Of a stretch of DNA of 45,551 nucleotides, positions 31,453 through 40,811 are shown piece by piece. Both the position numbers and the translations under genes were made by a program. The stretch is taken from the NCBI GenBank assembly GCA_025350645.1, contig JANXXM010000131.1, forward strand, positions 1-45,551, written 5' to 3'. Each line of letters begins with the position of its first letter. Position 1 is the stretch's first letter. The DNA is from Ferruginibacter sp. (GTDB lineage Bacteria > Bacteroidota > Bacteroidia > Chitinophagales > Chitinophagaceae). The notes under the pieces are model-generated. The model searched no databases and was not told the DNA's origin. It worked only from the letters and a program-made list of their open reading frames with translations.

Positions 31453-33900
31453 ATGGAGTATTTAATTTTTATTGGATTATTTGTTGTTTTTTTTATCGTA
31501 CTCAATATACAAAGCAGGCAAAAGGAAAATGCAGATAAATTAAAAAAAGACTTTTTTAATATCAATAAGCAATTACAGGAGCTAAAAGACTTTTTAAATA
31601 ATACGGTTCCGCAAAAAGAAAAAAATATAGTTTCGCTAATGCAGGAAAAAGAAACTGCTGAAAAAATAGCAAAAGAAGAATACAAACAGAAATTAGCAGC
31701 CATTGAAAAACTAAATGCCGAAAGAGATGAGCAAAAAAAAGCGGAAGCAGAAAAACAATTACTACAGCCTTCATCACAAATACCTGATTACCCAATTGAA
31801 AACCTGCAGGCCACAGAACATCATACAAACTATACCAATGAGCCTTTTGTTTTAAGAGAAACATGGTCTCAAAAATGGATAAAGAATAATCCCGATCTGG
31901 AAAAATTTATTGGGGAAAACCTCTTTAATAAAATTGGTATAGCTGTACTCGTTTTCGGTATTGGTTTTTTTGTAAAATATGCAATAGATCAGGAGTGGAT
32001 AAATGAATACGGCAGGGTAGCTATTGGTCTATTTTGCGGTACCGCACTAATAAGTCTTGCACATTATTTGAGAAATAGCTATCGGTCTTTTAGCTCCGTT
32101 TTGGCAGGCGGAGGAATAGCTGTTTTTTATTTTACCATTGCTTTTGCTTTTCACCAATATCACATCATAGGGCAGGCAATGTCATTTATAATAATGATTA
32201 CAATTACAGCATTTGCTGTAGCATTAGCCATATTATACAATAAAATTGAATTAGCTGTAATAGCTACTGTTGGCGGGTTTCTTACCCCTTTCTTAGTAGC
32301 TACGGGTAGTGGCAATTACATTGTTTTATTTTCTTATCTTATTATTTTAATTATAGGATTACTTGCACTTTCGTATTTTAAAAAATGGCCGCTTATTAAT
32401 ATTCTTGCATTATTTTTTACTGTATTAATTTTTGGCGGTTGGCTTATTCAGTCCTTTATTTTTAAAAATGAAATACCACCATACGGCAATGGGTTATTAT
32501 TTGCAAGTATTTTTTACTTGCTATTTTTAGGCATGAATATGATCTATAATATCAGCAGAAAAAAAATATTCAAACCTTTCGATTTCTTTATTTTGTTGTT
32601 TATAAATGCTACTTATTTTACAGCAGGTATGGTAATAATGCATGGCTGGAATGAAGGTGCCTACAGTGGGTTATTTACTATTATAATGGGCTTTATAAAT
32701 TTAATGCTGGCATTTTATTTCTTTAAAATGCAGCAAGCAGATAAAAATTTACTCTATTTTTTAATTGGGCTCACACTTACATTCCTCACTCTTGCGGCAC
32801 CCATACAATTACATGGGCACAGTATTACACTTTTTTGGAGTGCAGAAACAGTACTTCTTTTTTGGCTGTACCAGCGATCACAGATAAAACTATTCAAACT
32901 TTCATCAGCCATTATTTATATATTAATGATGATTAGTTTATTAATGGATTGGCATTTTGCCGGTAATAAAAGTTTTTATAGACTGCCACAAATATTTATA
33001 AATATACAAGGCATTATTACCAATGTAGTAGTGATAGCATCTATTATAAGCACTTATTTTTTATTAAATAAAAAGCAAGGTACTGACTTATATTTTTCGG
33101 GGATCTCTTATAAAACGATCAACACAATAAATGTATTTCTGGCAATTATGCTCAGTTATATTACTCTTTTCTTTTGCATTAATCTGCATTTTTATATTCA
33201 AACAAATTACACGCTGCCTAATATTTATCATAGAATATTAAGCAATATATTTTCGCTGGTACTTTTTTACTTTTTCTTTCCCAAATATCACGGTAAAAAA
33301 ATAGGGTATGTTCAAATAGCCATTGTGTTTGCATGCTTTCTTTTTTATGCAGGCAGTGGTAATTTAATTAATAATTTAAGAAGTGCTGCACTTGCTGGCC
33401 ACATTAGGTATATACATTTAATGCTGCATTGGATAAGTGATATAACTTTATTATTGCTATTATATAAAGGTATACAACTGGTAAGAAAAAATTATGAAAC
33501 CTTGCATCAGCAAGCAGGAATATTTACGTGGGTATTTAGCATTGCTCTTGTTTTCTTTTTTAGTTTTGAAGTAAAACAATTATATATAGTATTGTTTGCA
33601 AAACATAATGATACTTACGTTTTGCACCAGCAATATTTAAAAGCCGGGCTCACTATTTTATGGGGTATGTCCTCTTTTGTAATGATATGGCTTGGCATGA
33701 AATTTAAATATAAAACACTCCGTGTTATCTCGCTTACGTTATTTGCCATAGCACTCATAAAATTATTTTTGTTCGATATTAGAAATATTGGCCCTGGTGG
33801 AAAAATAGCTGCATTTATTATGCTGGGTATATTATTACTTATAGTTTCATTTATGTACCAGCGGTTAAAAAAAATATTGATAGATGATACCATTAAATAA
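31453..33900 (+). CDS. DUF2339 multi-pass membrane protein
   Basis: An 815-residue inner-membrane protein. One N-terminal helix (about 3-18) is followed by a lysine/glutamate-rich coiled coil (about 20-100), then WIKNNPDLEKFIGENLFNKIGIAVLVFGIGFFVKYAIDQEWI, the diagnostic start of DUF2339, and more than twenty hydrophobic helices to the end. DUF2339 proteins have no demonstrated function; some ideas link them to envelope or polysaccharide synthesis because of their size and topology. It overlaps the next gene (DUF3999) by 17 bases, a pairing seen in other genomes. Confidence 0.88.
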   Translation: MEYLIFIGLFVVFFIVLNIQSRQKENADKLKKDFFNINKQLQELKDFLNNTVPQKEKNIVSLMQEKETAEKIAKEEYKQKLAAIEKLNAERDEQKKAEAEKQLLQPSSQIPDYPIENLQATEHHTNYTNEPFVLRETWSQKWIKNNPDLEKFIGENLFNKIGIAVLVFGIGFFVKYAIDQEWINEYGRVAIGLFCGTALISLAHYLRNSYRSFSSVLAGGGIAVFYFTIAFAFHQYHIIGQAMSFIIMITITAFAVALAILYNKIELAVIATVGGFLTPFLVATGSGNYIVLFSYLIILIIGLLALSYFKKWPLINILALFFTVLIFGGWLIQSFIFKNEIPPYGNGLLFASIFYLLFLGMNMIYNISRKKIFKPFDFFILLFINATYFTAGMVIMHGWNEGAYSGLFTIIMGFINLMLAFYFFKMQQADKNLLYFLIGLTLTFLTLAAPIQLHGHSITLFWSAETVLLFWLYQRSQIKLFKLSSAIIYILMMISLLMDWHFAGNKSFYRLPQIFINIQGIITNVVVIASIISTYFLLNKKQGTDLYFSGISYKTINTINVFLAIMLSYITLFFCINLHFYIQTNYTLPNIYHRILSNIFSLVLFYFFFPKYHGKKIGYVQIAIVFACFLFYAGSGNLINNLRSAALAGHIRYIHLMLHWISDITLLLLLYKGIQLVRKNYETLHQQAGIFTWVFSIALVFFFSFEVKQLYIVLFAKHNDTYVLHQQYLKAGLTILWGMSSFVMIWLGMKFKYKTLRVISLTLFAIALIKLFLFDIRNIGPGGKIAAFIMLGILLLIVSFMYQRLKKILIDDTIK

Positions 33901-35152
33901 ACAAAGTATAATGCTGGTATTCTGCTTCGTTTGTTTTGCAAAAAGTAAAGCACAAAATTATACATACAGCGCAGCATTAGATACTGTAAAAAAATCGGGG
34001 TTTTATAAAATAAATATTACGCCGCAATTATCTGCACATATAAAAACAGATTTTACTGATATTAGAATAGCAGATGAAAAAGGAAAATGGATACCTCATT
34101 TAATAAAAAATTCTTTGCCTTTATTTGAGCCCTTTTCTTTTACAGAGTTTCCCCTGCTTACAAACAAGGTTAATGATAGCGGAAAATCTATATTGATTGT
34201 AGAAAGTAATACCAATAAAAAAAACAAGGAAAACATAAGTAAAAATATTTCAGAAATAATTTTATTTATTAAAAATGCATCTGTAAGCCGCAATGCATCT
34301 ATAAGTGGCAGCAACGATAAAAATAAATGGTTTATTATTAAAGAAAATATTTTAGTAGAAAATAATTATGAGACCAACGATAACTATTTTGTAACCTCCA
34401 TTAAGTTTAGTAAAAGTGATTACAGGTATTTTAAAATAATTATAGAAAATGATAAGGCAGATCCTTTAAATGTTATAAAAGTCGGCTCCTACAATTACCC
34501 AATAAATGATAATATAGTAAACGATTTTTTCACTAATCCTGCCCCAGTATATAGTCAAAACGATAGTAGCAATGGAAAGTCCTATATTAAAATAAAAAAT
34601 AACGAAGCATACCACATAAATAAATTGCAGATAAGAACTGGCGGAGTAAAATTTTTTAAACGTAGTGCAAATATTTACGCTGCAAAAAATGATAGTACAG
34701 AAAACGAAATTGGTTACAATTCACTGCTCACATTTGAAATTTCATCTGCAGGACCTTACGAATTTTACATTAAAAATTTTAAAGCAAAATATCTTTATCT
34801 TGTAATAGATAATGAAGATAACCCGCCGCTACAAATAAAAAATGTAGAAACTCAGCAACGCATAACTAAGGTTATTGCGTATTTAGAAAAGGATAAAAAA
34901 TATTTTTTATTGTTAGATAATGCAGCAGCAGCAAAACCAGATTACGATCTGGAAATATTTAAGGATAGTATTCCTGCAGCTATTGATACTATTGGCTTTG
35001 GAATGTTACAAAATATTTCTGCATCTGTTATTGCTGCACAAAAAAGTAACAATAATAAATGGTGGCTTTGGCCTTCTATTATTATTGCACTAAGCATGCT
35101 GGGTTTTCTTACTTATAAACTTTTAGGAGAGATAAAAAAATCTGAAAAATAA
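33884..35152 (+). CDS. DUF3999-like exported protein
   Basis: A protein of up to 422 residues with a signal peptide (about 8-23, IMLVFCFVCFAKSKAQ) and a C-terminal membrane helix (about 393-413, WWLWPSIIIALSMLGFLTYKLL), so most of it lies in the periplasm. The sequence is beta-rich (TDIRIADEKGKWIPHLI; YRYFKIIIENDKADPLNV), as in DUF3999, the known partner of DUF2339. The start at 33884 overlaps the DUF2339 stop by 17 bases; an internal ATG at 33911 would also keep most of the signal peptide. The two products probably act together, function unknown. Confidence 0.75.
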   Translation: MIPLNKQSIMLVFCFVCFAKSKAQNYTYSAALDTVKKSGFYKINITPQLSAHIKTDFTDIRIADEKGKWIPHLIKNSLPLFEPFSFTEFPLLTNKVNDSGKSILIVESNTNKKNKENISKNISEIILFIKNASVSRNASISGSNDKNKWFIIKENILVENNYETNDNYFVTSIKFSKSDYRYFKIIIENDKADPLNVIKVGSYNYPINDNIVNDFFTNPAPVYSQNDSSNGKSYIKIKNNEAYHINKLQIRTGGVKFFKRSANIYAAKNDSTENEIGYNSLLTFEISSAGPYEFYIKNFKAKYLYLVIDNEDNPPLQIKNVETQQRITKVIAYLEKDKKYFLLLDNAAAAKPDYDLEIFKDSIPAAIDTIGFGMLQNISASVIAAQKSNNNKWWLWPSIIIALSMLGFLTYKLLGEIKKSEK

Positions 35153-35169
35153 TTCTAAAACACCTGTAC

Positions 35170-35475
35170 ATGTTTATTTATAATGTAACCACAAAAATAT
35201 TTTCTGCAATTGAAGCAGATTGGCTGCAGTGGATAAAAGAAGAACACATTCCGGATATCATAACAACCGGCTGTTTCAAAAATGGCATCATTTTGAAGCT
35301 GCTGGAAATAGATGACAGCGAAGGACCCACCTATGCTGTACAATATGCTGCGGAAAGTAAAGGACAATATAATTTGTACATTGAAAAACATGCAACCTCG
35401 ATGCGGCAAAAAGCAATAGATAAGTGGGGTAATAAATTTATTGCCTTTAGATCTATAATGCAAATTGTGGAGTAA
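35170..35475 (+). CDS. DUF4286 family protein
   Basis: A 101-residue cytoplasmic protein. MFIYNVTTKIFSAIEADWLQWIKEEHIPDI and YAVQYAAESKGQYNLYIEKHA match DUF4286, a small ferredoxin-like (dimeric alpha-beta barrel type) family found mainly in Bacteroidota and of unknown role. It begins 17 bases after the DUF3999 stop and is probably the last gene of that transcript. Confidence 0.85.
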   Translation: MFIYNVTTKIFSAIEADWLQWIKEEHIPDIITTGCFKNGIILKLLEIDDSEGPTYAVQYAAESKGQYNLYIEKHATSMRQKAIDKWGNKFIAFRSIMQIVE

Positions 35476-35625
35476 TTGTGAATAAACGATATGTAGTAAT
35501 AAATATACCTCTGAAATCCTTCATGCAAAGGCTTAATATACTTATTATGCCCTGAAACCCTTTACAGTATTGACTTTTAAAAAATATAGATAAGTATAAG
35601 GTCATGTTATATTTTGCCTTTAAAG

Positions 35626-35637
35626 GCTGCAACACAG
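35626..35637. repeat. 12-bp perfect palindrome
   Basis: GCCTTTAAAGGC in the 274-base gap between DUF4286 and the HU gene. GCTGCA/TGCAGC a little further right (35635-35656 area) could extend it to a weak fold. No T-tract follows, so it is not called a terminator. Confidence 0.3.
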
Positions 35638-35689
35638 TTACAGAGGGCATTGCAGCTTATTTTAATCATAACATTTTATACAAAATAAT

Positions 35690-35719
35690 TTTGTTGCAAT
35701 TAAAAACCGTCTATATTTG
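35690..35719 (+). promoter_or_regulatory. HU gene promoter (TTTG-N18-TATATTTG)
   Basis: TTTG at 35690-35693 and TATATTTG at 35712-35719 with an 18-base spacer. It lies 30 bases upstream of the HU ATG and is one of the clearest promoters in the window, as expected for a highly expressed gene. Confidence 0.7.
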
Positions 35720-35749
35720 TCTTACTATAAATCTATCAAAAAAATTAAT

Positions 35750-36019
35750 ATGAACAAAGCTGAATTAATTGCAAAAATTGCTGAAGACGCAGGTATTACA
35801 AAAACACAAGCTAATGCAACTGTAGATGCATTTGTAGATGCTGTTACAAAAACTTTAAAGAAAGGCGACAAAGTTACTTTAGTAGGCTTTGGTACTTTTT
35901 CTGTTTCAAAAAGGGCTGCACGCAATGGCCGTAATCCTCAAACAGGAGCTGTTATCAAAATCAAAGCAAAGAAAGTTGCTAAGTTTAAAGCAGGTAAAGA
36001 ATTATCTAGCAAGATCTAA
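35750..36019 (+). CDS. hup: DNA-binding protein HU
   Basis: An 89-residue histone-like nucleoid protein that bends and compacts DNA as a dimer. MNKAELIAKIAEDAGITKTQ is the typical helical start, VGFGTFSVSKRAARNGRNPQ is the beta-arm signature with the GRNP tip, and the C-terminus is the usual basic KAKKVAKFKAGKEL. The frame is open from 35717, but the start at 35750 gives the normal HU N-terminus and suits the promoter at 35712-35719. A terminator follows within 25 bases. Confidence 0.95.
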   Translation: MNKAELIAKIAEDAGITKTQANATVDAFVDAVTKTLKKGDKVTLVGFGTFSVSKRAARNGRNPQTGAVIKIKAKKVAKFKAGKELSSKI

Positions 36020-36040
36020 TTTTAAACAAAACATTTTGAG

Positions 36041-36071
36041 AGCAAGATGCAAATGGTATCTTGCTTTTTTT
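36041..36071 (+). terminator. Intrinsic terminator after HU gene
   Basis: AGCAAGAT (36041-36048) pairs with ATCTTGCT (36058-36065), followed by a run of T. Confidence 0.8.
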
Positions 36072-36099
36072 ATACCTTTAAAAAATAAAAATAATAATT

Positions 36100-36225
36100 A
36101 TGGGACGTGGAGATATTAAAACAAAAAAAGGAAAAATTACTGCGGGTTCTTTTGGAAAAGTAAGACCTGCAAAAGTTGCCAAGCCTGCGGCAGATAAAAC
36201 AGTACCTGTAAAAAAAACAAAGTAA
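36100..36225 (+). CDS. 30S ribosomal protein bTHX
   Basis: A 41-residue, very basic protein: MGRGDIKTKKGKITAGSFGK then VRPAKVAKPAADKTVPVKKTK. The GxGDxxTxxGKxxxGxxGKxRP pattern is that of bTHX (Thx), the small peptide that sits in the head of the 30S subunit in Thermus and in many Bacteroidota. It is easily missed because of its length. It stands between the HU terminator and a strong bidirectional terminator, so it either has its own promoter or is read through from HU. Confidence 0.85.
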   Translation: MGRGDIKTKKGKITAGSFGKVRPAKVAKPAADKTVPVKKTK

Positions 36226-36261
36226 TTAAAAAGCCGGTCAGCAATGGACCGGCTTTTTAAT
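36225..36261. terminator. Bidirectional intrinsic terminator
   Basis: A 15-bp perfect stem (36225-36239 with 36247-36261) around a 7-base loop, GC-rich core GCCGGTC, with A-run and T-run on the two sides. It serves bTHX and the converging pdxH. Confidence 0.9.
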
Positions 36262-36267
36262 TTATAG

Positions 36268-36906
36268 TTAAGGAGCTATTCTTTCTTTATTCCAGGAGTT
36301 TTGGTGCAGGCTATATCTTATTCTGTCGTGCAGCCGGTTGCTTCTTCCCTGCCAAAATTCTATTGCCTGGGGCCGCAAATTATAACCTCCCCAAAAAGAG
36401 GGTCTTTCTATTGGTTTATCTTCAAATATTTTTTTAAACTCTTCTACTTTATCCTCCAGTATATTTCTTGCGGGTATAACATTACTTTGAGGCGATGCCC
36501 AGGCACCAATCTGACTATCTTGAGGCCTGCTGTAAAAATATTCATCGCTCTGTGCTGCTGCAAGTTTTTCAACCACACCTTCTATTCTCACTTGCCGCTC
36601 CAGTTCTTTCCAAAAAAATACCAGTGCCGCTTTATTATTTTCAGCAAGCTCTTGCCCTTTTTTACTATTATAATTTGTATAAAAAATAAATCCATTTTCA
36701 CTAAATCCTTTTAGCAATACAATTCTTGCAGAAGGCTGCCCATTTCTATCTGCAGTAGCAAGTGTCATAGCATTTACTTCAGTAATATCACTTTTTATAG
36801 CATCCTGCCACCATTTTTCAAATTGTAAAAAAGCTGTGTCGGCAGTATCTTCTTCTGATAATGTTTGCAAACGATAATCTTTTCTTATATCTGCAATGGG
36901 ATCCAT
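36268..36906 (-). CDS. pdxH: Pyridoxamine 5'-phosphate oxidase
   Basis: A 212-residue FMN-dependent oxidase that converts pyridoxine or pyridoxamine 5'-phosphate to pyridoxal 5'-phosphate, the last step of vitamin B6 synthesis and salvage. Signature blocks are RKDYRLQTLSEED, NGQPSARIVLLKGF (FMN site), FYTNYNSKKGQELAEN, ALVFFWKELERQVRIEG, PQSNVIPAR, and the C-terminal FWGGYNLRPQAIEFWQGRSNRLHDR substrate-binding motif. Length is standard. It is transcribed alone toward the bTHX gene; no clear -7 box was found upstream. Confidence 0.96.
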   Translation of the reverse strand: MDPIADIRKDYRLQTLSEEDTADTAFLQFEKWWQDAIKSDITEVNAMTLATADRNGQPSARIVLLKGFSENGFIFYTNYNSKKGQELAENNKAALVFFWKELERQVRIEGVVEKLAAAQSDEYFYSRPQDSQIGAWASPQSNVIPARNILEDKVEEFKKIFEDKPIERPSFWGGYNLRPQAIEFWQGRSNRLHDRIRYSLHQNSWNKERIAP

Positions 36907-37351
36907 AATATATTTTTAAAGAAAGTAAATAATTTAATTGAAATTTTACTGAGGATGTATTTTATTATAAAAAATGAATTTTTTAAACGCATACAAATAT
37001 ATTAAAGCTCCGTATAAGAATTTGTATTGTTTATATGAAAAGGCTGCTAAAAATTAAATTATGTATTAGCATGCTTAAAGGAAATGGATATACCTTTAAT
37101 GGAGCAGTAATAATGTTTGATTGTAGTATGCTTAATTTTATAGTTAGAAACTGCAGCATGGTCCTTTTATTAACCAGCTTTTAATATAATGGGGATTGGT
37201 TATGATAATAAAGTGTTTAAATAATTATCCTTTCATTTTATAACCCAATATAAGAGGGCTATACCTCATAAACCACACAAATTTTTTAGCATCAACTTTA
37301 TCTATTATTAATTATTTCCCCTACCTTCGTATTCCAAAAAAAAGAATTGAT
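36907..37351. other. 445-base intergenic region without a gene
   Basis: AT-rich sequence between the divergent pdxH and rplS genes. No ORF, RNA gene or repeat family was recognised. It holds a small hairpin (TTAAAGG 37075-37081 with CCTTTAA 37093-37099) and, 22 bases before rplS, TACCTTCG (37322-37329), a one-mismatch version of the -7 box that is probably the rplS promoter. Confidence 0.5.
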
Positions 37352-37732
37352 ATGGATGCAGTAACATTTGTGCACGAGCAGTTAACAACGATACCAACAC
37401 TTCCTAATTTTAAGGCGGGCGATAATATTACTGTTAATTATAAAATTGTGGAGGGTTTAAAAGAACGTATTCATAGTTTTAAAGGAGATGTTATTAAACG
37501 CCAAGGTACAGGTGCTACAGCTACGTTTACTGTTCGTAAAATAAGCGATGGTGTAGGTGTAGAACGTTTATTTCCTGCATTATCTCCCAATATTGAGAGT
37601 ATTGTTCTTAATAAAGTAGGTAGAGTAAGAAGGGCTAAGTTGTATTTCTTAAGGGAAAGAAGCGGTAAGAGTGCACGTATCAAAGAAAAAAGAATGGCTG
37701 TAGGTACAAAAACTAAAAAAGATAAAGCATAA
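37352..37732 (+). CDS. rplS: 50S ribosomal protein L19
   Basis: A 126-residue ribosomal protein located at the 30S-50S interface. [59 protein letters not shown] and the basic [23 protein letters not shown] are all classic L19. It carries a short extra C-terminal tail ([11 protein letters not shown]). It is monocistronic here, not in the rpsP-rimM-trmD-rplS operon of other phyla, and ends in a terminator. Confidence 0.97.
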   Translation: MDAVTFVHEQLTTIPTLPNFKAGDNITVNYKIVEGLKERIHSFKGDVIKRQGTGATATFTVRKISDGVGVERLFPALSPNIESIVLNKVGRVRRAKLYFLRERSGKSARIKEKRMAVGTKTKKDKA

Positions 37733-37753
37733 TATTATTTTTAAGAATATTGT

Positions 37754-37784
37754 AAAGCGAAAATGTAATGTTTTCGCTTTTTTT
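37754..37784 (+). terminator. Intrinsic terminator after rplS
   Basis: AAAGCGAAAA (37754-37763) pairs with TTTTCGCTTT (37771-37780) around a 7-base loop and runs into more T. Confidence 0.8.
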
Positions 37785-37914
37785 ATTTATGGCTGATTAT
37801 TTGATATTTGTACCTTTATTTTTTATTAGCAAATTATATTCTCTAAATACTATGCTAACATCTTTTTCAATAGTAAATTCGTAATTAGTATATTAACCCT
37901 AAGCATTACATCAA

Positions 37915-38796
37915 TTGATAGCAACAGAAAAAAAATCAATATTCGGCCGTTTCAAACAGGGTAACATGGCTTATGGGGCAAAGGAAATGACTTTTATAGA
38001 CCATTTAGAAGCGCTGCGGTGGCATATTGTTAGAAGTCTTATTGCATGGATACTAGCCGCTACAGTTTTATTTATTTTTAGAGACTGGGTTTTTGATAAC
38101 CTTATACTTGCACCTAGCCGCACTAATTTTATTTCCTATTCTGCTTTATGTAATTTCGGGCATTTCCTGCACATTGGCAATTCATTATGTATGCCTCCCG
38201 TTAATATTCCTTTACAGGGCAATACCGTTAGTGGCCCATTTGTAGCTGCTCTAAATATATCAATGGTTGGGGGTCTTATTTTTGCTTTTCCCTATATATT
38301 TTTCGAATTATGGAAATTCATAAAACCAGCATTATCTTCCAAAGAACTTAAATATGGTAGTAAAAGTATTTTTTGGGTATCTTTTTGCTTTTTTCTTGGT
38401 GCATCATTTGGGTATTTTGTATTAGCACCTTTTACTTTTAACTTTTTGGCAAATTTTCAAATTGGTACCACCGGGGCTTATAAGTATTTGCCTACGCTGG
38501 ATGATTATATAAGTACATTAAATAACCTGCTGCTGGGCTGTGGTGTGGCTTTTGAACTGCCTGTACTTGCAGTGGTATTAGCTAAAATTGGCCTCATAAC
38601 TGCTAAATTTTTAAAAGCATACCGCAAATATGCCTATGTTATTATATTAGTAGTAGCTGCTATACTTACACCATCGCCAGATTGGATAAGCCAAGCAATA
38701 GTTGCCATGCCTTTAGTACTGCTATTTGAAATTAGCATCATTCTTGTAAAAAAGATTGATAACAAAAAACTTGAGGAAGAAAAAAGCTGGGAATAA
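37915..38796 (+). CDS. tatC: Sec-independent protein translocase TatC
   Basis: A 293-residue integral membrane protein with six helices, the receptor of the twin-arginine export pathway for folded proteins. The N-terminal MTFIDHLEALRWHI and the EL/FELP motifs (GVAFELPVLAVVLAKIGLI), plus LTPSPDWISQ, are diagnostic. A loop insertion with two Cys (LCNFGHFLHIGNSLC, first periplasmic loop) is longer than in E. coli, a variation seen in Bacteroidota. The frame begins with TTG at 37915; an ATG at 37966 is the alternative and also leaves the conserved core intact. tatA follows after 124 bases. Confidence 0.95.
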   Translation: MIATEKKSIFGRFKQGNMAYGAKEMTFIDHLEALRWHIVRSLIAWILAATVLFIFRDWVFDNLILAPSRTNFISYSALCNFGHFLHIGNSLCMPPVNIPLQGNTVSGPFVAALNISMVGGLIFAFPYIFFELWKFIKPALSSKELKYGSKSIFWVSFCFFLGASFGYFVLAPFTFNFLANFQIGTTGAYKYLPTLDDYISTLNNLLLGCGVAFELPVLAVVLAKIGLITAKFLKAYRKYAYVIILVVAAILTPSPDWISQAIVAMPLVLLFEISIILVKKIDNKKLEEEKSWE

Positions 38797-38920
38797 CTTT
38801 TTTACGTAAATAATTTGATTTTTGAAGTATAATCTTAACATTTTACTTTTAATTAAATAAAATACCCAATAATAACCATTAACCAATTTTAAATTATCTT
38901 TACACTCTAAATTTAATACC

Positions 38921-39226
38921 ATGATAATGCTCAATAATTTTTTAGTGATGTTATCTCTATTTCAGGGAGAGCACATGATTTTTATACTGATAGCAATTTT
39001 ACTTTTATTTGGCGGAAGAAAAATACCTGAGTTAATGAAGGGTATTGGTAAAGGAATGCGGGAGTTTAAAGATGCAAAAGATAATGTGAAAAGCGAAATT
39101 GAATCTGGTATGAAAGAAGTGGACAAAGATGAAGAGATAAAAAGACTTCGCCAGCAGGTACAACAAACACAGGCACAGCAACAACAACAGACTGTAGAGC
39201 AACAGGCTCAGGTGCACCAGCCATAA
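38921..39226 (+). CDS. tatA: Twin-arginine translocase subunit TatA/TatB type
   Basis: A protein of about 100 residues with an N-terminal membrane helix (about 17-31) followed by the [21 protein letters not shown] amphipathic helix of TatA, then an acidic/lysine stretch and a glutamine-rich tail ([18 protein letters not shown]). TatA multimers form the export pore with TatC. ATGs at 38921 and 38927 are both possible. Lack of a separate tatB nearby fits the TatAC-only systems of many Bacteroidota. Confidence 0.92.
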   Translation: MIMLNNFLVMLSLFQGEHMIFILIAILLLFGGRKIPELMKGIGKGMREFKDAKDNVKSEIESGMKEVDKDEEIKRLRQQVQQTQAQQQQQTVEQQAQVHQP

Positions 39227-39254
39227 TTAAAGCTGATATAATTTTTTTTTAAAT

Positions 39255-39323
39255 AAGGCTAAGTATATATTCAAAAGAAAGCATTTGCTTTTTTAAAGGG
39301 TATATTACTTAGCCTCTTTTTTT
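39255..39323 (+). terminator. Candidate terminator after tatA
   Basis: GGCTAAGTAT (39257-39266) pairs imperfectly with the ATTACTTAGCC segment ending at 39314. A nested AAAGC/GCTTT hairpin lies inside, and a T-run follows at 39316-39323. Confidence 0.6.
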
Positions 39324-39341
39324 AATACTAATTTTTACAAA

Positions 39342-40772
39342 ATGTTCATTTTTACTACAATTGAAGAATTTCACAGCCAGTTAAAAAACGAAACTATTTC
39401 CTGCAGTGAAGTGGTAGAAAAATATCTGCGTACAATAAAAGAGAAAAAACAACTTAACGCTTTTATAGAAGTGTACGAAAAAGAGGCTCTTGAAAAAGCC
39501 GCAGCTTTAGACGTGCAGTTGAAAACTGGCATTGCCATGAAAAAACTGCATGGAGTCGTAATTGCTATTAAAGATGTTATTTGCTATAAAGATCATAAAG
39601 TAACTGCAGCATCCAATATTTTAAAAGGGTTCACCTCATTATATACTTCTACAGCTCTTCAATATCTAATAGATGAAGACGCCATTATAATTGGAAATTG
39701 TAATTGTGATGAATTTGCAATGGGAAGCAGTAATGAAAATTCTGCCTATGGTAAAGTGCTTAATGGGTTGAACGAAACCAAAGTACCAGGGGGATCATCC
39801 GGCGGAAGTGCGGTAGCTGTGCAAATGGATATGTGTATGCTCGCATTGGGGAGTGATACGGGCGGTTCTGTAAGACAACCTGCAGATTTTTGTGGCATTG
39901 TAGGACTTAAACCTGGGTATGGCACCATATCCCGCTACGGATTAATTGCTTATGCCTCTTCATTTGATCAGATAGGAATTTTTGGAAAAAACATAGAAGA
40001 TGTAGCATTATTTCTCAACATAATGGCACGATCAGATGTGAAAGATAGTACAATGAATCTTCATCAGCCTGTAATTGATTACACCAAAAATGCTCACAGA
40101 AAATATAAAATAGCTTTTTTAAACCAGGCAGTAAACAACAGTATTATAGATCCTGAAATTGCACAAAAAATAAATTCACTTCAAAATGATCTTATAAAGC
40201 AAGGTAATGTCGCAAATAGTATAGATTTAGATTTACTGGATTTTGTAGTTCCGGCTTATTATGTTCTTACTACTGCCGAAGCAAGCAGCAACTTGGGTAG
40301 ATACGATGGAATACGTTACGGAAATATTAGCAACGTACAAAATAGTGAATTAAACGAATTCTATTTAAATAATAGAACTGAAGGTTTTGGATGGGAAGTA
40401 AAGCGAAGGATAATGTTGGGAACATTTGTATTAAGCGCAGGATATTATGATACATATTTTTTTAAAGCACAACAAATAAGGCGATTACTTATAAATAAAG
40501 TTTTAGCAATTTTTATGGATTATGATGTTATTGTAATGCCCGTAAGCCCAGTTACTGCATTTAATATAGGACGTAATGAGATAGACCCTATTGCAACTTA
40601 TATGGCTGACATTTTCACTGTTTTTGCAAACCTCACCGGTATTCCGGGTATAGCGGTACCGTTGTTTTCACATAGTAATAACATGCCTTTTGGCGTGCAA
40701 ATAATGGCAAATAAAGAACAAGAGGTACTTTTGCTTGAAGTGGCAGAAATGCTCTCTTCATTTTATAAATAA
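39342..40772 (+). CDS. gatA: Glutamyl/aspartyl-tRNA amidotransferase subunit A
   Basis: A 476-residue amidase of the GatCAB complex, which converts Glu-tRNA(Gln) and/or Asp-tRNA(Asn) to the amidated forms, releasing ammonia from glutamine. The Ser-cisSer-Lys triad is complete: K77 in IAIKD, S152 in PGGSSGGSA and S176 in GSDTGGSVRQPA. HGVVIAIKDV and IGNCNCDEFAMGSSNENSAYG are further signatures. gatB and gatC are not adjacent. The next gene begins 39 bases after the stop on the same strand. Confidence 0.95.
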   Translation: MFIFTTIEEFHSQLKNETISCSEVVEKYLRTIKEKKQLNAFIEVYEKEALEKAAALDVQLKTGIAMKKLHGVVIAIKDVICYKDHKVTAASNILKGFTSLYTSTALQYLIDEDAIIIGNCNCDEFAMGSSNENSAYGKVLNGLNETKVPGGSSGGSAVAVQMDMCMLALGSDTGGSVRQPADFCGIVGLKPGYGTISRYGLIAYASSFDQIGIFGKNIEDVALFLNIMARSDVKDSTMNLHQPVIDYTKNAHRKYKIAFLNQAVNNSIIDPEIAQKINSLQNDLIKQGNVANSIDLDLLDFVVPAYYVLTTAEASSNLGRYDGIRYGNISNVQNSELNEFYLNNRTEGFGWEVKRRIMLGTFVLSAGYYDTYFFKAQQIRRLLINKVLAIFMDYDVIVMPVSPVTAFNIGRNEIDPIATYMADIFTVFANLTGIPGIAVPLFSHSNNMPFGVQIMANKEQEVLLLEVAEMLSSFYK

Positions 40773-40811
40773 AACGTTGTTTTATATTTACTGTTTTTGG
40801 CAAAGCCCATT

